Positions 50,511 through 64,000 of a DNA stretch of 64,000 nucleotides are shown here, one piece after another. The DNA is from Gorsachius magnificus (lineage: Eukaryota; Chordata; Aves; Pelecaniformes; Ardeidae). A program made the position numbers and the translations under genes. A model generated the notes under the pieces. The model did not search any database. It was not told where the DNA came from and worked only from the letters and a program-made list of their open reading frames with translations. The stretch lies in NCBI GenBank assembly GCA_034008185.1, contig CM067084.1, positions 43,413,099-43,477,098 of the forward strand. Reading direction: 5' to 3'. How positions within the stretch are numbered: position 1 is the first letter of the stretch; each line of letters begins with the position of its first letter.

Positions 50511-53500
50511 TTACTTGCAAGCTCTCTCTTTACCTATACCTTATATTCTGTCCGACCTATGTCCACATTTACTTTACATTCAACTTTTTTGCTACCAGGC
50601 TGGAGAGAAAGGATGACTTCTAACCATGCATTACTGATGTGAATCTTTAAAAAGTCTCACATTTATGAGGAATAGCAAAGTACTATTAGTTTTTTGAGGT
50701 GTCTTCAACATTGAGAATAATCCAAATACTCGACAGATATGTTCTGTAAAGGCATTCAGAAGTGCCGAGTCTTTGCGGACAAGTACTTGCTTTACAGATG
50801 AGTGTTCTGGCTAATATGGGCAGCACCTGGGAGACTGATGGGGAACAATGCTAACCCTGAGATCCATTGCTTTTTCATTTTCCTGGTACAGTGGATGATG
50901 GTGAAAATCAGGCTTTTTCCATCATACTGTGAGGGGATGGACAGGAGAAGAGGGAGGAAGAGGAAGACACAGGGAGGAACTGGAATCAGTGGAAGAACAT
51001 GAACACAGAAAGCCTGAGCTCAGTCACATGCCCACAGATGCTCTGTTATATGCGTATACCCAAGAAGGAGCAGCTCCATTATGTCTACATAAATGATGAA
51101 ATCTTCTCAGTGTAATCCTTGTAGGTATCATTGATTTCTGACTTCCTTCTATTTAAAAACAGTAATTTTACAAAAAGTTAATGTTCTTGGAATCAAAAGC
51201 AACTATTTTGCCTCACTGCTATAGGTATATTTCATCTATTTAGTTAGACTAACTAAAACCCAACGAAAAGCAAACGAGCAAAACCCTTCTACATTTAAAA
51301 CTGTAAAATAGACAGCATAAGATTACTGATTCACAGGGAGATGTATACTTTTTGAACTATATCTAGATTCAACAGGCAAATACTAATTTAGATTGTATAC
51401 ATTTTAAATTTTAAATTAATTGATGTGGTATTAATCTAGTAGTTTTCTCTCCACAAAGCCATTCTATTACAGTTAAGTTGATCTTGCTCTCATGGGAAAT
51501 CTTTGTTTTCCCTGACAGATGCCTCCCACACAATTGCCTCTCACCCCACTTTCCCCCACTAAACATCTGTACAGAGCTTCTATATTATTCTGGAAAATTT
51601 GTTTTTCTTCATGAAGCCTCCAGGCTCATTATTTATAAAAACTTCTAAACCTTATTAGAGATAACACTTAATGTATTTGGAAGATACAAGGGCTCCCTGG
51701 ACAACACGTATGCTGATCTATAAAAGTTTTGGAATTTGTAACAACGATCACATAATAACTCTGTAAAAAAGTAAACAGTCCAATCTGAATTTACTCACTT
51801 GTACATTGTGTGAACAAAACTGAAATACAAGCTTTTTTTTTTCTTTTTTTTAACAAATGCACAAGTAATAACACATCCATACATTAGTATAAGACTTTTC
51901 TGCTGTCTCTCACTCTTCTGCACAGCAGAGAGGAATCAGACAAGCAGGTATAAGCAACTCTGGGAGCTAAGAGAGAAGAGAGGAATGGAAATATGAGTTT
52001 AACTATTGAGGACTTATGCCTCACTGGGCTCAAAAAATCATGGCAATCAGAAAAATGCAGTGAATATTCCCTTCTTTTCTAATCTCCAACCCCAGTCAAT
52101 GTCAGCTTTTTGTTTGAAAAGTCTTTCCTCTGTGTTTTGTTAATTTGCAAATCCTAGTTATTTCCATATTAGTATTATAGAACCTCATTTGCATAGTCTC
52201 CCAAGCCAGTAGTTTCTGTCTCAACTTATAGTTTCCAAACTTTGGTTTACTACTGTCCAAAGCCTTCTAAATAAATTTGTAATTTATACAGAAAAATTTC
52301 ATCATCAATTACTGATAAAAATCTGGCTTAATATGATGCTGCAGTATTACCTCAACTAAGCTTCCAGTAGAAATAGAGAAAAAAGAAAAAAAAAAACCAT
52401 TAGTTTTCTTAAAAAATCCTTTTAAGGAAGAAGAGGAAAATAAATTATAGAGGAAAATTAGAATGACATAATTTGACCTTGCTAAAAAAGGCATTTGCTC
52501 TATTAAAAAGAAAATTATGAGCTACTACTGACATTATAAGGGGTAGAAACAATGGTTCCCTAAGCTTCTGATAAGCTCATTTTTTTACTCACATGTCAGG
52601 GTAAATGATTGTTTAAAGAATCAAACCTAGCATCAAAGTAATAAGTTGTCCAACTGATAAATTAGAATCTTTCTTCTTTACCATCTCCTGTAAAATTTTC
52701 AAAATATCCTTAAGTTACAGGCAGACCCATAGCCCTTTGGAACTATTCAAAGGTCAATTCAGCTACATACTATATCATGAAGATTACTGCACTATCCAAG
52801 TGATAAGACACATTTTAATCCAAAAGTGAAGTACATGTAATGAGACATGGCCATGGTGCCTGCACTCTGAACAAAGAGTTTGCGTGCATTCAGTCAGAAA
52901 TGGATGCATTTGCCTACTCCAGAAAAAAAAGAAAAAAAAAATCCACCACTGATTCCAAAGTAAAATGGATAGGGATTCAAAATTTCATGTTATTTTTATT
53001 ACAAATACTGCAGTGTTCTAAGCACTTCCTTTTAACCAGAATATATATTTTTTGATGAAGACCTAAGTCTTTATCAGGCATGCCAGATTGAGGAGCAAGG
53101 CTGACAAAAAGGCAAGTAGGAAAATCTGTGTTACATACACGAAATTAAAGATGTATAAAATATTTCACTGTATTGGAAAAAATAGTCTTATAATAAAAGA
53201 TCAACTCATAATTGTGAAATTCCTGTAAGATTAAAAAGCATACCAAGTTTTAGTTGAAATCATATTTCTACTGGATACTTAGATTTCCATACAAAATAAA
53301 AAGGGCTTGTTCAACTCTAGCTGCTTAATAATTTTTCCCTTTCCACATTTTATTTTGAAGATTGAAGCTCAGGTGTTGTTTCAGGGAATAAAACAGTGAT
53401 ACCCAAGTTAGTTCCGGTCTCATAAGCAGCAAGCATTTTAGAACCACACGCCCCACAGGCTAATTAGCAGCCCTGTTGTAGCAATTACCTCACATTTCAG

Positions 53501-56500
53501 TTAGGCTAGTTAACCTTGCTTCTGGGTATTAATGAGTATTATATTAATGCAACTATATAGATGCTGTACCAGCTAGTCTGTCCAGACATTGCAATGCTCA
53601 GAGCTGCAAGTTCGAGAGCAACATGGTTAAAATAGATTTAGTTTGATGTGAGAAAAGCATTCACTGGGACCAGGAGGGTTTGTCTTTGTTTTGTTACATG
53701 AACGAGAATATGTTCAGCAGTAATGACTGAGAGACTTAAACCCCCATGAATCCAACAAGACAGCACAACAGCATTGAGACTAGAGGGAAGGTAAACTGCA
53801 TTTAAATAGTCCCATGACAGGGAAGAAACAAACCAGAACCTCTTGCGCTCTGCTACACTAATAACAAAATTAGATTTATATGGACATCCTTTCTTTCTCT
53901 TCTCCAGCTCATACCTCTGTGAATCGGGGCAGAGAAATATGGTCAGATACTCAGATCCACAAAATGAGTGACCCTTAAAGCCTCTGTCTATTTAGAAGTT
54001 CCTACGCAGTTCTTCAGGTGTTTTGTGTGTGATAAAAATGCTTGACTAAGCATTGCAGTGTCCAGAAGGTACACAAATATTTAACACTGCTATTAGTCCA
54101 GCTCACTTTCCTTTCTTTTCAGGAGAATGTTCCTGCAAAAAAAATTTAGCCTACTAAAATGAGTGATTTCTGTTACCAACTCAAACAACGTTATCCCTGG
54201 GTGCCCTAAGCCTTCCTAAGTCTAAGAACAAAATCATCTTTGCCCAGTTTTGAATTTGTCACAACTGAGATTAGTTAATGCAAGACAGTTCTTTTTCTTT
54301 CCCTTTCTCAAAATCAACTGTTCCCTGCAGGTACAGTCAAGAAGGTATGGTCATTTTCAGGCATGCATTGTTTTAAGGAAAAAAATGCTATCAACTTTAC
54401 AAAATCATTTAGTTTTTCATAACAAAGACTTTTTGTGGAGGATAAATCCATCATTTACAAATTAAGATGACAAAACTGAAAAATAACAAGGCAAATCGGA
54501 AATTATTGGCCTTTGCTTTTTCAGTAGAGCTCTACTTTAATTAAATACACATTGAAGCATTTGTTATTATTACTGATATGACTGGCAAGTTCTGCAGCTG
54601 GAATGGTAACAATCCAAGCTATTCATATAGCTGAAACAACCCCTGCAGGCAGACCTATTAAAAATACCCCTTTCTCCTATACTTCACATATTCTTGATCT
54701 CATAAGCTCAAATATGTGCTGGGAGTAAACAAAAAATAAAGGCTTATTTTAGAAGGTTACATACTATTGTCAGCATTTCCTTATGATCAGCTTTAATTTC
54801 TTTTCCTGATATTTGCTGTAGTTCAAGTTTGCATGGAAAGCAAACACTCAAGACCATGCCAAACTAAAGACTGCTGATTGTTCTTGCCAGGATAAGCACT
54901 ATAGATGCATCTTTTAGTTCCAAAAAAAGTCTGATGCTCTTCTCCCTTCATTTGACATTCTGCATAAGTAAAGTTCTGTTCGTACTGCTTTCCATTCAAG
55001 ACACACAAAGACTACAATGAAAACTAACATTGATACAATTTCTTCCAAAACCAGCTGGAATCAACTCTTACTTATTATCTTGAGTGGGAAGGTTTGTTAT
55101 GGTTTGTTACTGTGCTGAACCTGTATGACAACTTGGCCTGCATAGAGCCTTCAGGGATTTACTGATGACAGGATCATTTACTGGACATACCTATATCATT
55201 TATCTACAAGTTTACTGATATAAAAATACCTCATGAGTAAAATACGCAGAAACAGACTATGTTACAAAAATCTACATTTGCAAAATTCTACAGGGCAGCA
55301 AGCAGAGCTTATTTCATATCCAGCCCATCAGAAAAACAACAAAAAATACACACATTCCATTAAAAATAAGATGAATGTCCACCAATTAATAAACACCTTA
55401 ACTCTAAAAAGATTAATAATGCACATTATTAAAATTAAATTACTCGTATTTGTGCCTAAGCATAAACCTGATTTAAATATCTTTACTTAAATTACTTGTG
55501 CTGCAACAGTTGCATAAATAGCAATGATTATTTAAAAACTCAGACTAGTCTGGTCTAATACATATAACTATTTCCATGAGCCATTGCTGAGTGATTTGGA
55601 GCTATAGTTTCTAAAGGTTTACCATTTAAATGGTGATATCCAAAGAAACTTTTAAAAATCTTTGAGGATTTGCTCCTAGCATATACCCAAGGCAAACAAT
55701 CTGTGGTTTTAAACTGATTTTTCCCCGCATAAATAATTTGCAGGACCTATTCAGCCTCATTGCCATTATTGTAATAAAACAGGGAACTGATACAAATCGA
55801 GCTAAAATTTTAAATAGCAGCATAGGTACCTTAAGGTAGATGAATAAGATGAAAGTCCCAGCAATGGGATGTTTAAATTTAACTCAAGGACAATAAATGT
55901 AATTTACACTGTTTTCACTGCATCAGCCCTGTGATAATTTATATCAGCTACAATAACATTAATCACCTTGAGAGTTTGTTTACTTTCTCTGTTTTATGAA
56001 AAAATGTCAGTTTATTGGTACTTGTTAGTGAAACAATAAATTTACCTATCTATAATATTTTGGTTTATTGGTGGATAAATCAATACACTGTAGTTTTAGA
56101 GGGATGCTGCTTTACAGGTTGCTTTCTGTCAAAATCCTACAAGACAGTTAAAAAGCAATACACTGTGAAATGAAGGCCTTGGCCATCATGAATATCAATA
56201 GTTCAACATTCTAATATTCTGTGAAATAATCTCTGCACTGGAGACTAATTTTGCATTAATGAGCACCTGTCTATTTCTCTCCTTTTACTACAAACGACAT
56301 GGGGAGAACAGGATAATATAAAAAGGAGAAACAAAGCGATTTCATTTTAAAAAGTAGTATTTATACACAGTTATGTTATACACAAGAAAAATAATTGCTT
56401 CAACACTATGAAAGAGAAAAGAAAATTTATCAATTAAAACAAGTAAAAAGGAAGGTAATTCTCCATGAAATTTAAGGAAATTAAACAAACTCGTTCGTTT

Positions 56501-59500
56501 GTCCCCAACAATATAATCTGCATAGCCAAAAATGGAAGGAAGTTAATGTTAACAGTATGCTTTACCATTTCCTCCAGCAGTATGGTAACTTCCCAGGGAG
56601 ACTTGCAGTTAGGCTATAACTCCATATTAAACATGAATAACTACCTCACTTCTGCAAAAATGAAAATCCTCACAAGAAAATTCAAAGAATACTCACATCT
56701 AATAATGGCACAAGAACAAGGGTTAATAGGTAGGTCATAGGCAACAGCATTAGCTTTTAATGAAAAATAGTAAATCTGGACTCTTTCAGCTTCTTTTTCT
56801 CTCTCTCCTTGCTCCAGGACAAATACAAGAGAGGAAATAGGCCATGAAAGCAAGATCCTTTGAAGCATTCCACTTAGTCTAAAAATGGCAGTGTGTTAAA
56901 GTCTTGAAAGAGCCTGGTTCTACAAATTTAGCAACAGTTTTGGAAGGTCTAAATCTACTCTCTTACAGCCACCAGGCAGAAAAGGTGCAGAGTTTGACCC
57001 TCTCTGTACAGATTCCTATTTTAGACAAGAACAGAAGCATCAAGTTATTTGCCTAATTAACCAGTGAAGTCAGACCTGCAAACAGTAATCCTAATAAGTT
57101 TACACAATTGATCTACAGTGCTAGAATTATTTGCTGGAGAAATCAATGAATTTTTATTAGTGAATAAATTTAAGGTTATTGTATTTTAAACAATTCCCAG
57201 ATGGTGAAGGGGGAATACATTTATCGAACAAATTATTCTTCACTCCCTAGCTACAGAGCATAGCGTGAGCCCTTGGATATGATACTTAGCAGCCTAACAT
57301 TAAGAAAAGCTGCTGAAATATTCTGATAAGAGGTCAGTGTAGTTCTTTGTCCCCCTGAAAAACCCACAATCTTGTTATTATTCAATCTGTAGGCAGCTTT
57401 TTATTTTTTTTCCTGGAGGAGCATTATGAAACAACATGGGAGACATTCTGTTTTCACACTGCTTGGTTTCCAGGCAAAAGATATATTTTTTTTTTATTTT
57501 AAAGCATTATTCTGAATCATATCAGATACAATTTGAAAGAAACAAGTTTTCTTCCTTCTTCTGTGACATCCAGAGTTTGAAAACTGCTTACACAGACATA
57601 TATGACAATTCATGCAGAAATGTGTGTTTATGCATGTTTATATCGTCAAGTTGTTCAAAGGAAAATTGCCTCTCACACTTCTACCCCACAACTCAAACAT
57701 TTAATACTTTTTTCTGTCACTTTTTTCAAAAATATTACTCAATTTTTTCCATAATTCTATTCCAAACATCTGTATTGCTATGAAGTTAAGCTAATACTAG
57801 AGTGTAGTATTAGAATCATCTCTGCTAAAGTTTTCTGTCACAAAGGAATTAACTGAACACTGCATGACTGATCTACACGGACTGGAAGTTATCCATGACT
57901 CTGTTAACAGTGGGAAAATCATGAGCATAGCAGCAGGTTTTTATCTGGTGTTTATTTCCTGAACAAAATAATAAAAGCAGTGATTTCAAGTACTGCTTCT
58001 AAGTGGCTTTATGTATAAACATATATTTTTAGTTTTCTTAGCAATGCTATGCCAACCAGCAGGTAGCATTCATTGGCAAGTTAATAACCAGAAAATGTGT
58101 TTTCCTTTGACACTGGAATGGAATTAGACATTACGTTAAGAGGGGAAGAGGACTCTATCCTTCACCTATCATCGGGCAGCTAAGCAGTCTCTAAACTGGA
58201 TTTCCAATTTGAATCTCAATCTGATGGAATACCACACCAATACTGGAAACTATTACAGGGAAATATGTCAAATGAGAATATATCCCCTCCTGCAGATTAG
58301 AAGGGGAAAACATAAATGCATACTAGGAAGGTGGGAACAGAAAAAGGACAGAGCAGGAAGGTGTAGGTGACATTTCCCTGGCACCAGTAGCTATAGGGTG
58401 AATGACTTTGAAAGCAAACAGAACACCTCTGGTGTGGTGTGGGGGTGGAGTGTTAGGAGGAACTGAAAATATTTCCAAAGATGAGGGGCTTGGGGCAAAC
58501 TAATCTTCCGTTTTTTCCAAGTGAGGAATTTATTTCATGATAATTTTTTTTGACCTCAAAAGTATAAGAGTCAAAATGTTCTGTGGATTATTTTATGCAC
58601 TAGAATGCTCATTGTCATTTCAGGGACAGAAGTGGTTTCAGTTACTGGAAATCCGTACTTCTGAAGACAGTGTTGTATACTGCTGGCATTACTTTTGAGG
58701 TCTGGAGCTAGAACAGATGTGAGGTTTGTAAGGATAGGCAACACATCTTGGACAGTGAGCATAGGTGAAAACACAGACAAGCTCTCAGATGCTATATCCC
58801 TTCCCCAGATCTGTTCAGATATTACTTCTCCTTACAAAGATGCTTTGATGAATACTTAAGAACTAGATGCTTTTTATATATGCCTGTTTTCTAGAGCATA
58901 AATGAAAGCAGACAGGGAGGTCACTATACTGATTTTGTACCAGTGAAATGTCCTCTCATCCCACAGAATTTTCCTGAAGCAGAAAAGGTTACTTTGTATA
59001 TAAAAATAGAACAAGGCATAGGATGGAAAAATAAGTTACTTTTCAATTGAAAAGAATGCCATGAAGTTCAAAGCCTACTTTCCCCTGTTCATGTCTATCT
59101 GTCTCATATTTGCCTGCAGCTGAGTTCTGGTATCTGCTTTCTACAGTTAAATTTTTGCTTTCTGCTTAAACTACCTCTTTCACATTCCTCCCAACAAGTG
59201 TTTTGTTTTTAACTGTGCTTATGTAACAAAAGCCAAATTTTCAGCTACAAAGATATAAAATATCTCCAAAGAATAGCAGCCATCACTAATCTGCAAAGTG
59301 ATTAGATCTGTGACTGCAGAACTTTGCATGACTGAACTCAGCACCCTTAAAGCCTGTATGCTTTCTAGGGTAACACAGACAGATGCGGATCTAATTCACC
59401 AGTTCTTAGTTGCAATAACTACTTTAAAAGTCAGCATTAGTGAAGTATTCAGTCATAGAACAAAAATGCTTAAGCTGGTTGTTAATAAAAGTGTGTATGT

Positions 59501-59744
59501 AACTTGTGCAAGATGTAACTTTTTGCAAAGCAAAAAGACCTGCCATTCCTGAGGGTAAACTTAGCACTCCAATTGAGTGATTAAGAGACACTTTCAAATG
59601 AAAAGGAGTTGTGGGTTTTGTGGTTGGCTTTGCTTGGACTTCTTTCAACCTCTGAAGAGGTTAAAGACACCATAGGGACATTTTTATTCAATTTCCTAAC
59701 TAGCATAGGATACCAAAGAAACTGTGTGACTTTCTAATTTTTAA

Positions 59745-59815
59745 AATTATATATTCATTAAATTAATTAATAACTAACAATTATTAAATTATAATATTTT
59801 ATATATTATTAAAAT
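59745..59815. repeat. AT-only low-complexity patch
   Basis: ATTAATTAATAACTAACAAT followed by further TAATAT and TATATT units. Nearly pure A/T for about 70 bp. Confidence 0.65.
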
Positions 59816-62800
59816 GTTCTTTTTTTTTAAACCAACATGGATGATACGTTTACTGTTATAGAAATTCAGCAGGTATTTGGGGCACTGATCTAACTGCACC
59901 TTAAAAAGCAATTCATCATTACCTTCTTATTTCTCCAACTATATTTTCAAAACTCCAGAGGGTGGAAAGACAGTAAATATGAGGAAATAACATTAAAGTT
60001 TTTACATCACTAAGAGTTTCAATTAACATCTGGCGAACTGTGAAACAAATGGATTTAGGCACTGTTTCAGAACTTCAATATTTTACAGTACCACTTTGAA
60101 TTCTACTGGAAAAAATGCAGGATCTGGAAAGATTTGTCCAACAGAACTGTCCCCACACTGCTGATAGTCTTCTTTAATATTTAATTTACAAAATGTGTGT
60201 TCATATCTGAATTCCAAGGTGTTTCTTTCACTTTTACCACAGATCTCTCATGGTAATTACTGCAAAAATTTGCAGACCACTGCTCTAAATAGACACTCTA
60301 TTCCAAAGGTTGAGGTTGTAACTCTACTTTTTGATTACCAACAGGAAAGGAAAGCAAAAGGCTGCATTTTTTTCTTCCTGAATTTGACAGATTTGGGTTG
60401 GAACAGGAAGTGAAGGATTATTTCATGTTGAAATTAAAATGATTGGGAAGAAAGGAGAGGAAAATATAAGAAATCTGTAGGAGAAGTCAAAGATGAATAT
60501 ACTAAAGCAGACTAGAAAATTCAGAATATTTTTTTAAATTTCAACAGCAATTCTCAGAAATTGAATTTTTTCTGGATTTTAGAGAATATATCCATTGAAT
60601 TTTACCCTGTAAATTAATTTTTTTTTAAAAAAAAAGATTCTGAACTGAAAAGTAATTTCAAGACAGAAGAGATATTAAAAGATTCATTTAGAAATTACCT
60701 ACATGTTTTTATTCTTTTTATGTTGTTTCTTTTTAATTTTTGAAGTCTTTTCACAAAGTTGGTACCTAAGTCACAGACTAGTTTGTTGTTGCTGAAAATT
60801 ATTCTCCTCTAAGAAGAAGTTTTCATAAAAAGGTTTTCACTGGTTCTAGTTAGTTTGTGAGGCACCTAGCATCTTCAGAATACTAAAACACATCCTAAGG
60901 TAAAACCTTTCTATACTGAATTGATTTTACAGACTAAACGCATCACAGACCATTTGTTCTCTGCTTCTTGGGAAATAAGCATAGGCAACTTCAATCATTA
61001 AAGAATTTCTCTGGAAAAAAAACCAACACCACCAAAACCCAGAAAATTGAATCAGATTACTACCAGTTTTATTATAATTAATTTGCTGCACACAAGCACA
61101 CAAAACATTCTGCTGGTAACCTGAAAAATTTGTAACAGTTAGTGCACCTGAGAATATAAGAACACCATTGAGCTTTTTAAAGCTTACTTTGTTCACATTT
61201 CTGTGGTTATTATCATTCTGAACCAGACTCGGTGAAATTTTAAGCACATCAACTTAAGGAAGCCAGAGTCCATATTTACCTGCTGCCTCTAGCTTGATGC
61301 AATTAGTTTGAAAAGCTTGGCCAAAACTTGTCCCTTGATATTTTAGAATCAAAAGCTGTCATCACCATCATTGCATATGTACTCAGGAAGGCTGTTTGTT
61401 TTAAAAGACTCCAAACTGCCACGATAAGCAGTTGTCCTGCCATTTTTACTCCTTCAGGGAAACAGACGTCAGTGCAGTAGATGTACTGTCTACATGACAA
61501 AATACAAGAAACTTGCTAGTTTATAGGCCTAGGTCTTGTTGAGACAAAATATAGCTCTATAAATCCTCAATCTTTTTGTCTATATTCTTTGAAAATTTTT
61601 ACACATCTGAAGGAAAGATGAAGCTGGCCATCCAGTCTCAAATAGCAGAGAAGTGAGATGACAGTTGTAAGAAGACAAACAAAAGTAACAGCAGCCCAGA
61701 ATAAGAATTTGTGCAGAACAAGATCTCATTTTCTGGAAGTATTCATGAAACAGTGCAGTTAAAAACATCTTAATTATGTGGAATATTTGAAAGACTATAT
61801 GCAAACATACCATGCAAAACACTATTTTCCTTTTACTGCTACTTCATAACAAAGTTCCTATCCACTTATGTCCTATATTTTGTTTCTGTGTCCCATCTTT
61901 CTCCCAAAGCTTCTCATGAGTTATCTTACAGGAATGTTATTTTTCCAGAAGGCTGGGACAAGGACACTGACATTACAGCTGTTAGGATTTACTTCATCAA
62001 TGTCACAGAACGCTGGCAGAAAATGTTGATAGTAGTCACATAAAAAATTTGTCTCCAAATGTTCTGATGTAGTTGTTTTCAGCTATGGAATTTACCATTT
62101 GGGAAAGAGTTTTGAGGGAAGTTAGAGACAGTGTGCTTAGACTTTGTATTTAATGTTTGTTGGTTTTCCTCAGTGGGCTCGCCCTCCTCCCTCCCCCCGA
62201 CTTTTTGGAGCTACACTGTTGTCTTATCAACAACCTACAGCAGTTAAGTAATTGCTCAATGCATCCACCAATGAATATTACATTTTCATATTTTGCAGAA
62301 CTTTTCTTATCAGCTGCTTCTAAGTTTTCAGTAAGTGATTTTAGAATTGTGTCAGGTTATAAATATTATGGTAAATTGAACATTTTGGCTATCCAGTGCA
62401 TGAAGAGAACAGAAGTGTCCCTCAGTTCTGCTACTTCTCAGTGCACTGTTTCATTTTGGCACAGACAGAAGAGAACCTGCTAAGTCAGTCTAAACAGTCT
62501 GTTTTAAAACAATGAAGAGATATCCTACTTCAGTTAACTCCTATACATAAACAGGCACAAAGATTGTTAAACAGAAACTAAGGCGGCAATTCCTCATTAT
62601 TTGAAAGAGATCAGAATCAACCCTCCCCCAGAGAACTAAACACAGCAGGAAGGAATCTGCTGAGACACCAGACAAATAAATCACCTAGGTCTTCTCAGTA
62701 AATAAATGGAAAAATCCATAGCAACACCGATTGCAGAGGAACCTGTTTTAGAAACTGCAACAGCAGACAGTACGACTGAAAGTAACAGAATTAAAGTTAG

Positions 62801-63106
62801 ATCCTCTCCTGGGGTGCCCAATTAAGCCATACTGATATTAACAAGAATGACATATGATTAGTCAGAAAGTGATCCCTGTGGCACACAGCAACTCCTGAAA
62901 TACATTAGCTTGGGGAATAAACCACATACCACTGCTAAGAGAAAAGCCTTTTACTAATTGGTTTATCCCCCAGAATGATTGATTTACAGCACAACTTTTT
63001 TCAAAATCTACCTGGGTTACCGAAGAAGCAGCCCCTCCTTTCATCTGCTACAGAATTATGCAGGATCATACCCCGAGCCTGTTGAAAACAGGCAACAAGA
63101 ACTTGA

Positions 63107-63196
63107 CGAGGTGCTTAGAGACATGGTTTCGTAGTGGACAGGTACGTTTGGGCTCGATGGTCTTAAAGGTCTTTTCCAACCAAATGATTCTATAAC
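63107..63196 (+). mobile_element. CR1 LINE 3' end fragment
   Basis: GAGGTGCTTAGAGACATGGT, then GGGCTCGATGGTCTTAAAGG, TCTTTTCCAACCAAATGATT and CTATAAC form the 3' UTR of a CR1 subfamily in sense orientation. The terminal ATTCTATGATTCT repeat is reduced to one unit, ATTCTATAAC. The subfamily differs from the copies at 28029 and 45691, which carry a GGTTGGAAGGGACC type 3' UTR. About 90 bp remain and no coding part is present. Confidence 0.85.
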
Positions 63197-64000
63197 TCCT
63201 CAACTCTTGAATTAACAGGCAGTCTTCAGTGCTGCCCAAAACAAACCACACACCCTTTTCCCCACTCTCTTAGACTGACAGTTTATATGAGCTGCACTGA
63301 GACGGGTCTTGGCTTTTGTACCTCCCACAACATGGGAACACTGGTTCTAGCTGCATTTAAGTCCTGAAAACAAGTCTCTCTGCCAATACTGAGATAGGAC
63401 CATTTTGGATCCGTATGGCTTTGAGGGTCAAATGCTACCCAAAGAAAAGGGAGAATATAATCTAAGGAGACCACAGGTCACCCTGTAATAATCTCCCTCT
63501 CCGTGTCTCTAAAGTCTTGAGTATTGTTAGGAGCTTGACAGAAACATTTTAAATTGCCAAGCAACCAGAGCTGTGGAAGCAAAATATCAGATATCATTAT
63601 TATGTTATTGTAAATCACATTTTTTTATCGTAAATAAATCATTATTTCACCTTCCACAAAAACCTGTGAATCTGCTTAAATCCAGTTTAAGGTTGAAACA
63701 CCAGCAAATCTTGAGCAGCTGAGCTCAGTGGATAGGAACAAAAACATCGCTACATATTTCCTCCCCTCCAGGTCTCTCTCTTGCTAATACGAGCACAGGC
63801 TTGCTAAAATTTAGTCAAAATGGGTTCAATTTGTGTAGAGATTGTAGAATATATTTTAATTTAAATGAAGCTAATGTATTGATACAGGTATTGCAAAAGT
63901 ACCTGTCTAAATATAGATGCTGCCCAAGTGTAAGAGAGCTTAATACTTCAACTGACATAATTGTTTCCCGCATAAGCTGAACTAAGAGTAGCAAAAAGAT
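63197..64000. other. AT-rich non-genic DNA
   Basis: Nothing recognised. The minus-strand frame 63283-63474 (63 codons) has no domain. Confidence 0.5.

Larger units (their letters stand above)
45979..63106. other. AT-rich non-genic DNA
   Basis: The longest featureless stretch, about 17 kb. No host exon, RNA gene or known interspersed repeat was recognised. It includes ATT/TAA-rich patches at about 50432-50510 and 59745-59815, T- or A-runs at about 48803-48813 and 60619-60635, and TAAT-rich stretches at about 53500-53580 and 55870-56060. Frames reach 115 codons (57436-57783, plus; Phe/Ser/Cys-rich) without any recognisable domain. Confidence 0.55.

Noticed and set aside
57436..57783. 115-codon plus-strand frame
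   Set aside because: Phe/Ser/Cys-rich translation of T-rich DNA with a T-run inside it; no signal of a real protein.
1..64000. CRISPR arrays, tRNA or rRNA genes, prokaryotic operons
   Set aside because: No regularly spaced repeats, no cloverleaf or rRNA-like segments and no closely packed genes were seen; the repeats present are those of a bird nuclear genome.

Overview
The window reads as vertebrate nuclear DNA, most likely from a bird. It is strongly AT-rich, carries no dense open reading frames, and has many short simple repeats. Its recognisable interspersed repeats are typical of avian genomes: CR1 LINE 3' ends and ERVL-type endogenous retrovirus LTRs. The species cannot be told from what is here. 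No intact host protein gene, tRNA, rRNA, CRISPR array or bacterial-style operon was found. The short open frames scattered through the window (60-110 codons, many starting at a non-ATG codon) look like chance frames in AT-rich DNA. The setting is best described as a gene desert or a very long intron.

Layout. 1-1875 is unannotated AT-rich DNA. 1876-2253 is a 3'-truncated ERV LTR on the minus strand. 3120-3925 is a GC- and CpG-rich block that looks like a retroviral fragment on the plus strand; it contains a 179-codon ATG frame of unknown identity and a polyadenylation signal. About 9400-11846 is a badly decayed ERVL-like provirus on the minus strand: one 807-bp LTR (11040-11846), then gag-, protease- and reverse-transcriptase-like remnants broken by frameshifts, stops and the loss of the YxDD catalytic box. 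18396-18960 is a complete solo LTR on the plus strand with a perfect 5-bp target duplication. 33675-33769 is the first 95 bp of the same LTR family, also between perfect 5-bp repeats. CR1 pieces lie at 20281-20346 (+), 28029-28768 (-, with about 204 codons of ORF2 C-terminus), 45691-45978 (-) and 63107-63196 (+).

The rest, more than 85 % of the window, has no feature I can name beyond short tandem repeats, low-complexity tracts and a few perfect hairpins. One 76-bp segment (24689-24764) has good splice signals on both sides and is the best candidate for an unannotated exon, though it could be chance. The elements do not form a pathway; they are independent insertions of different ages. I found no convincing sign of a new biological system. 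The observations most worth checking are the unidentified CpG-rich retroviral-like frame at 3207-3746, a 50-bp module shared by the ends of two LTR types pointing in opposite directions, the LTR fragment that kept its target duplication after losing most of its length, and the exon-like segment.
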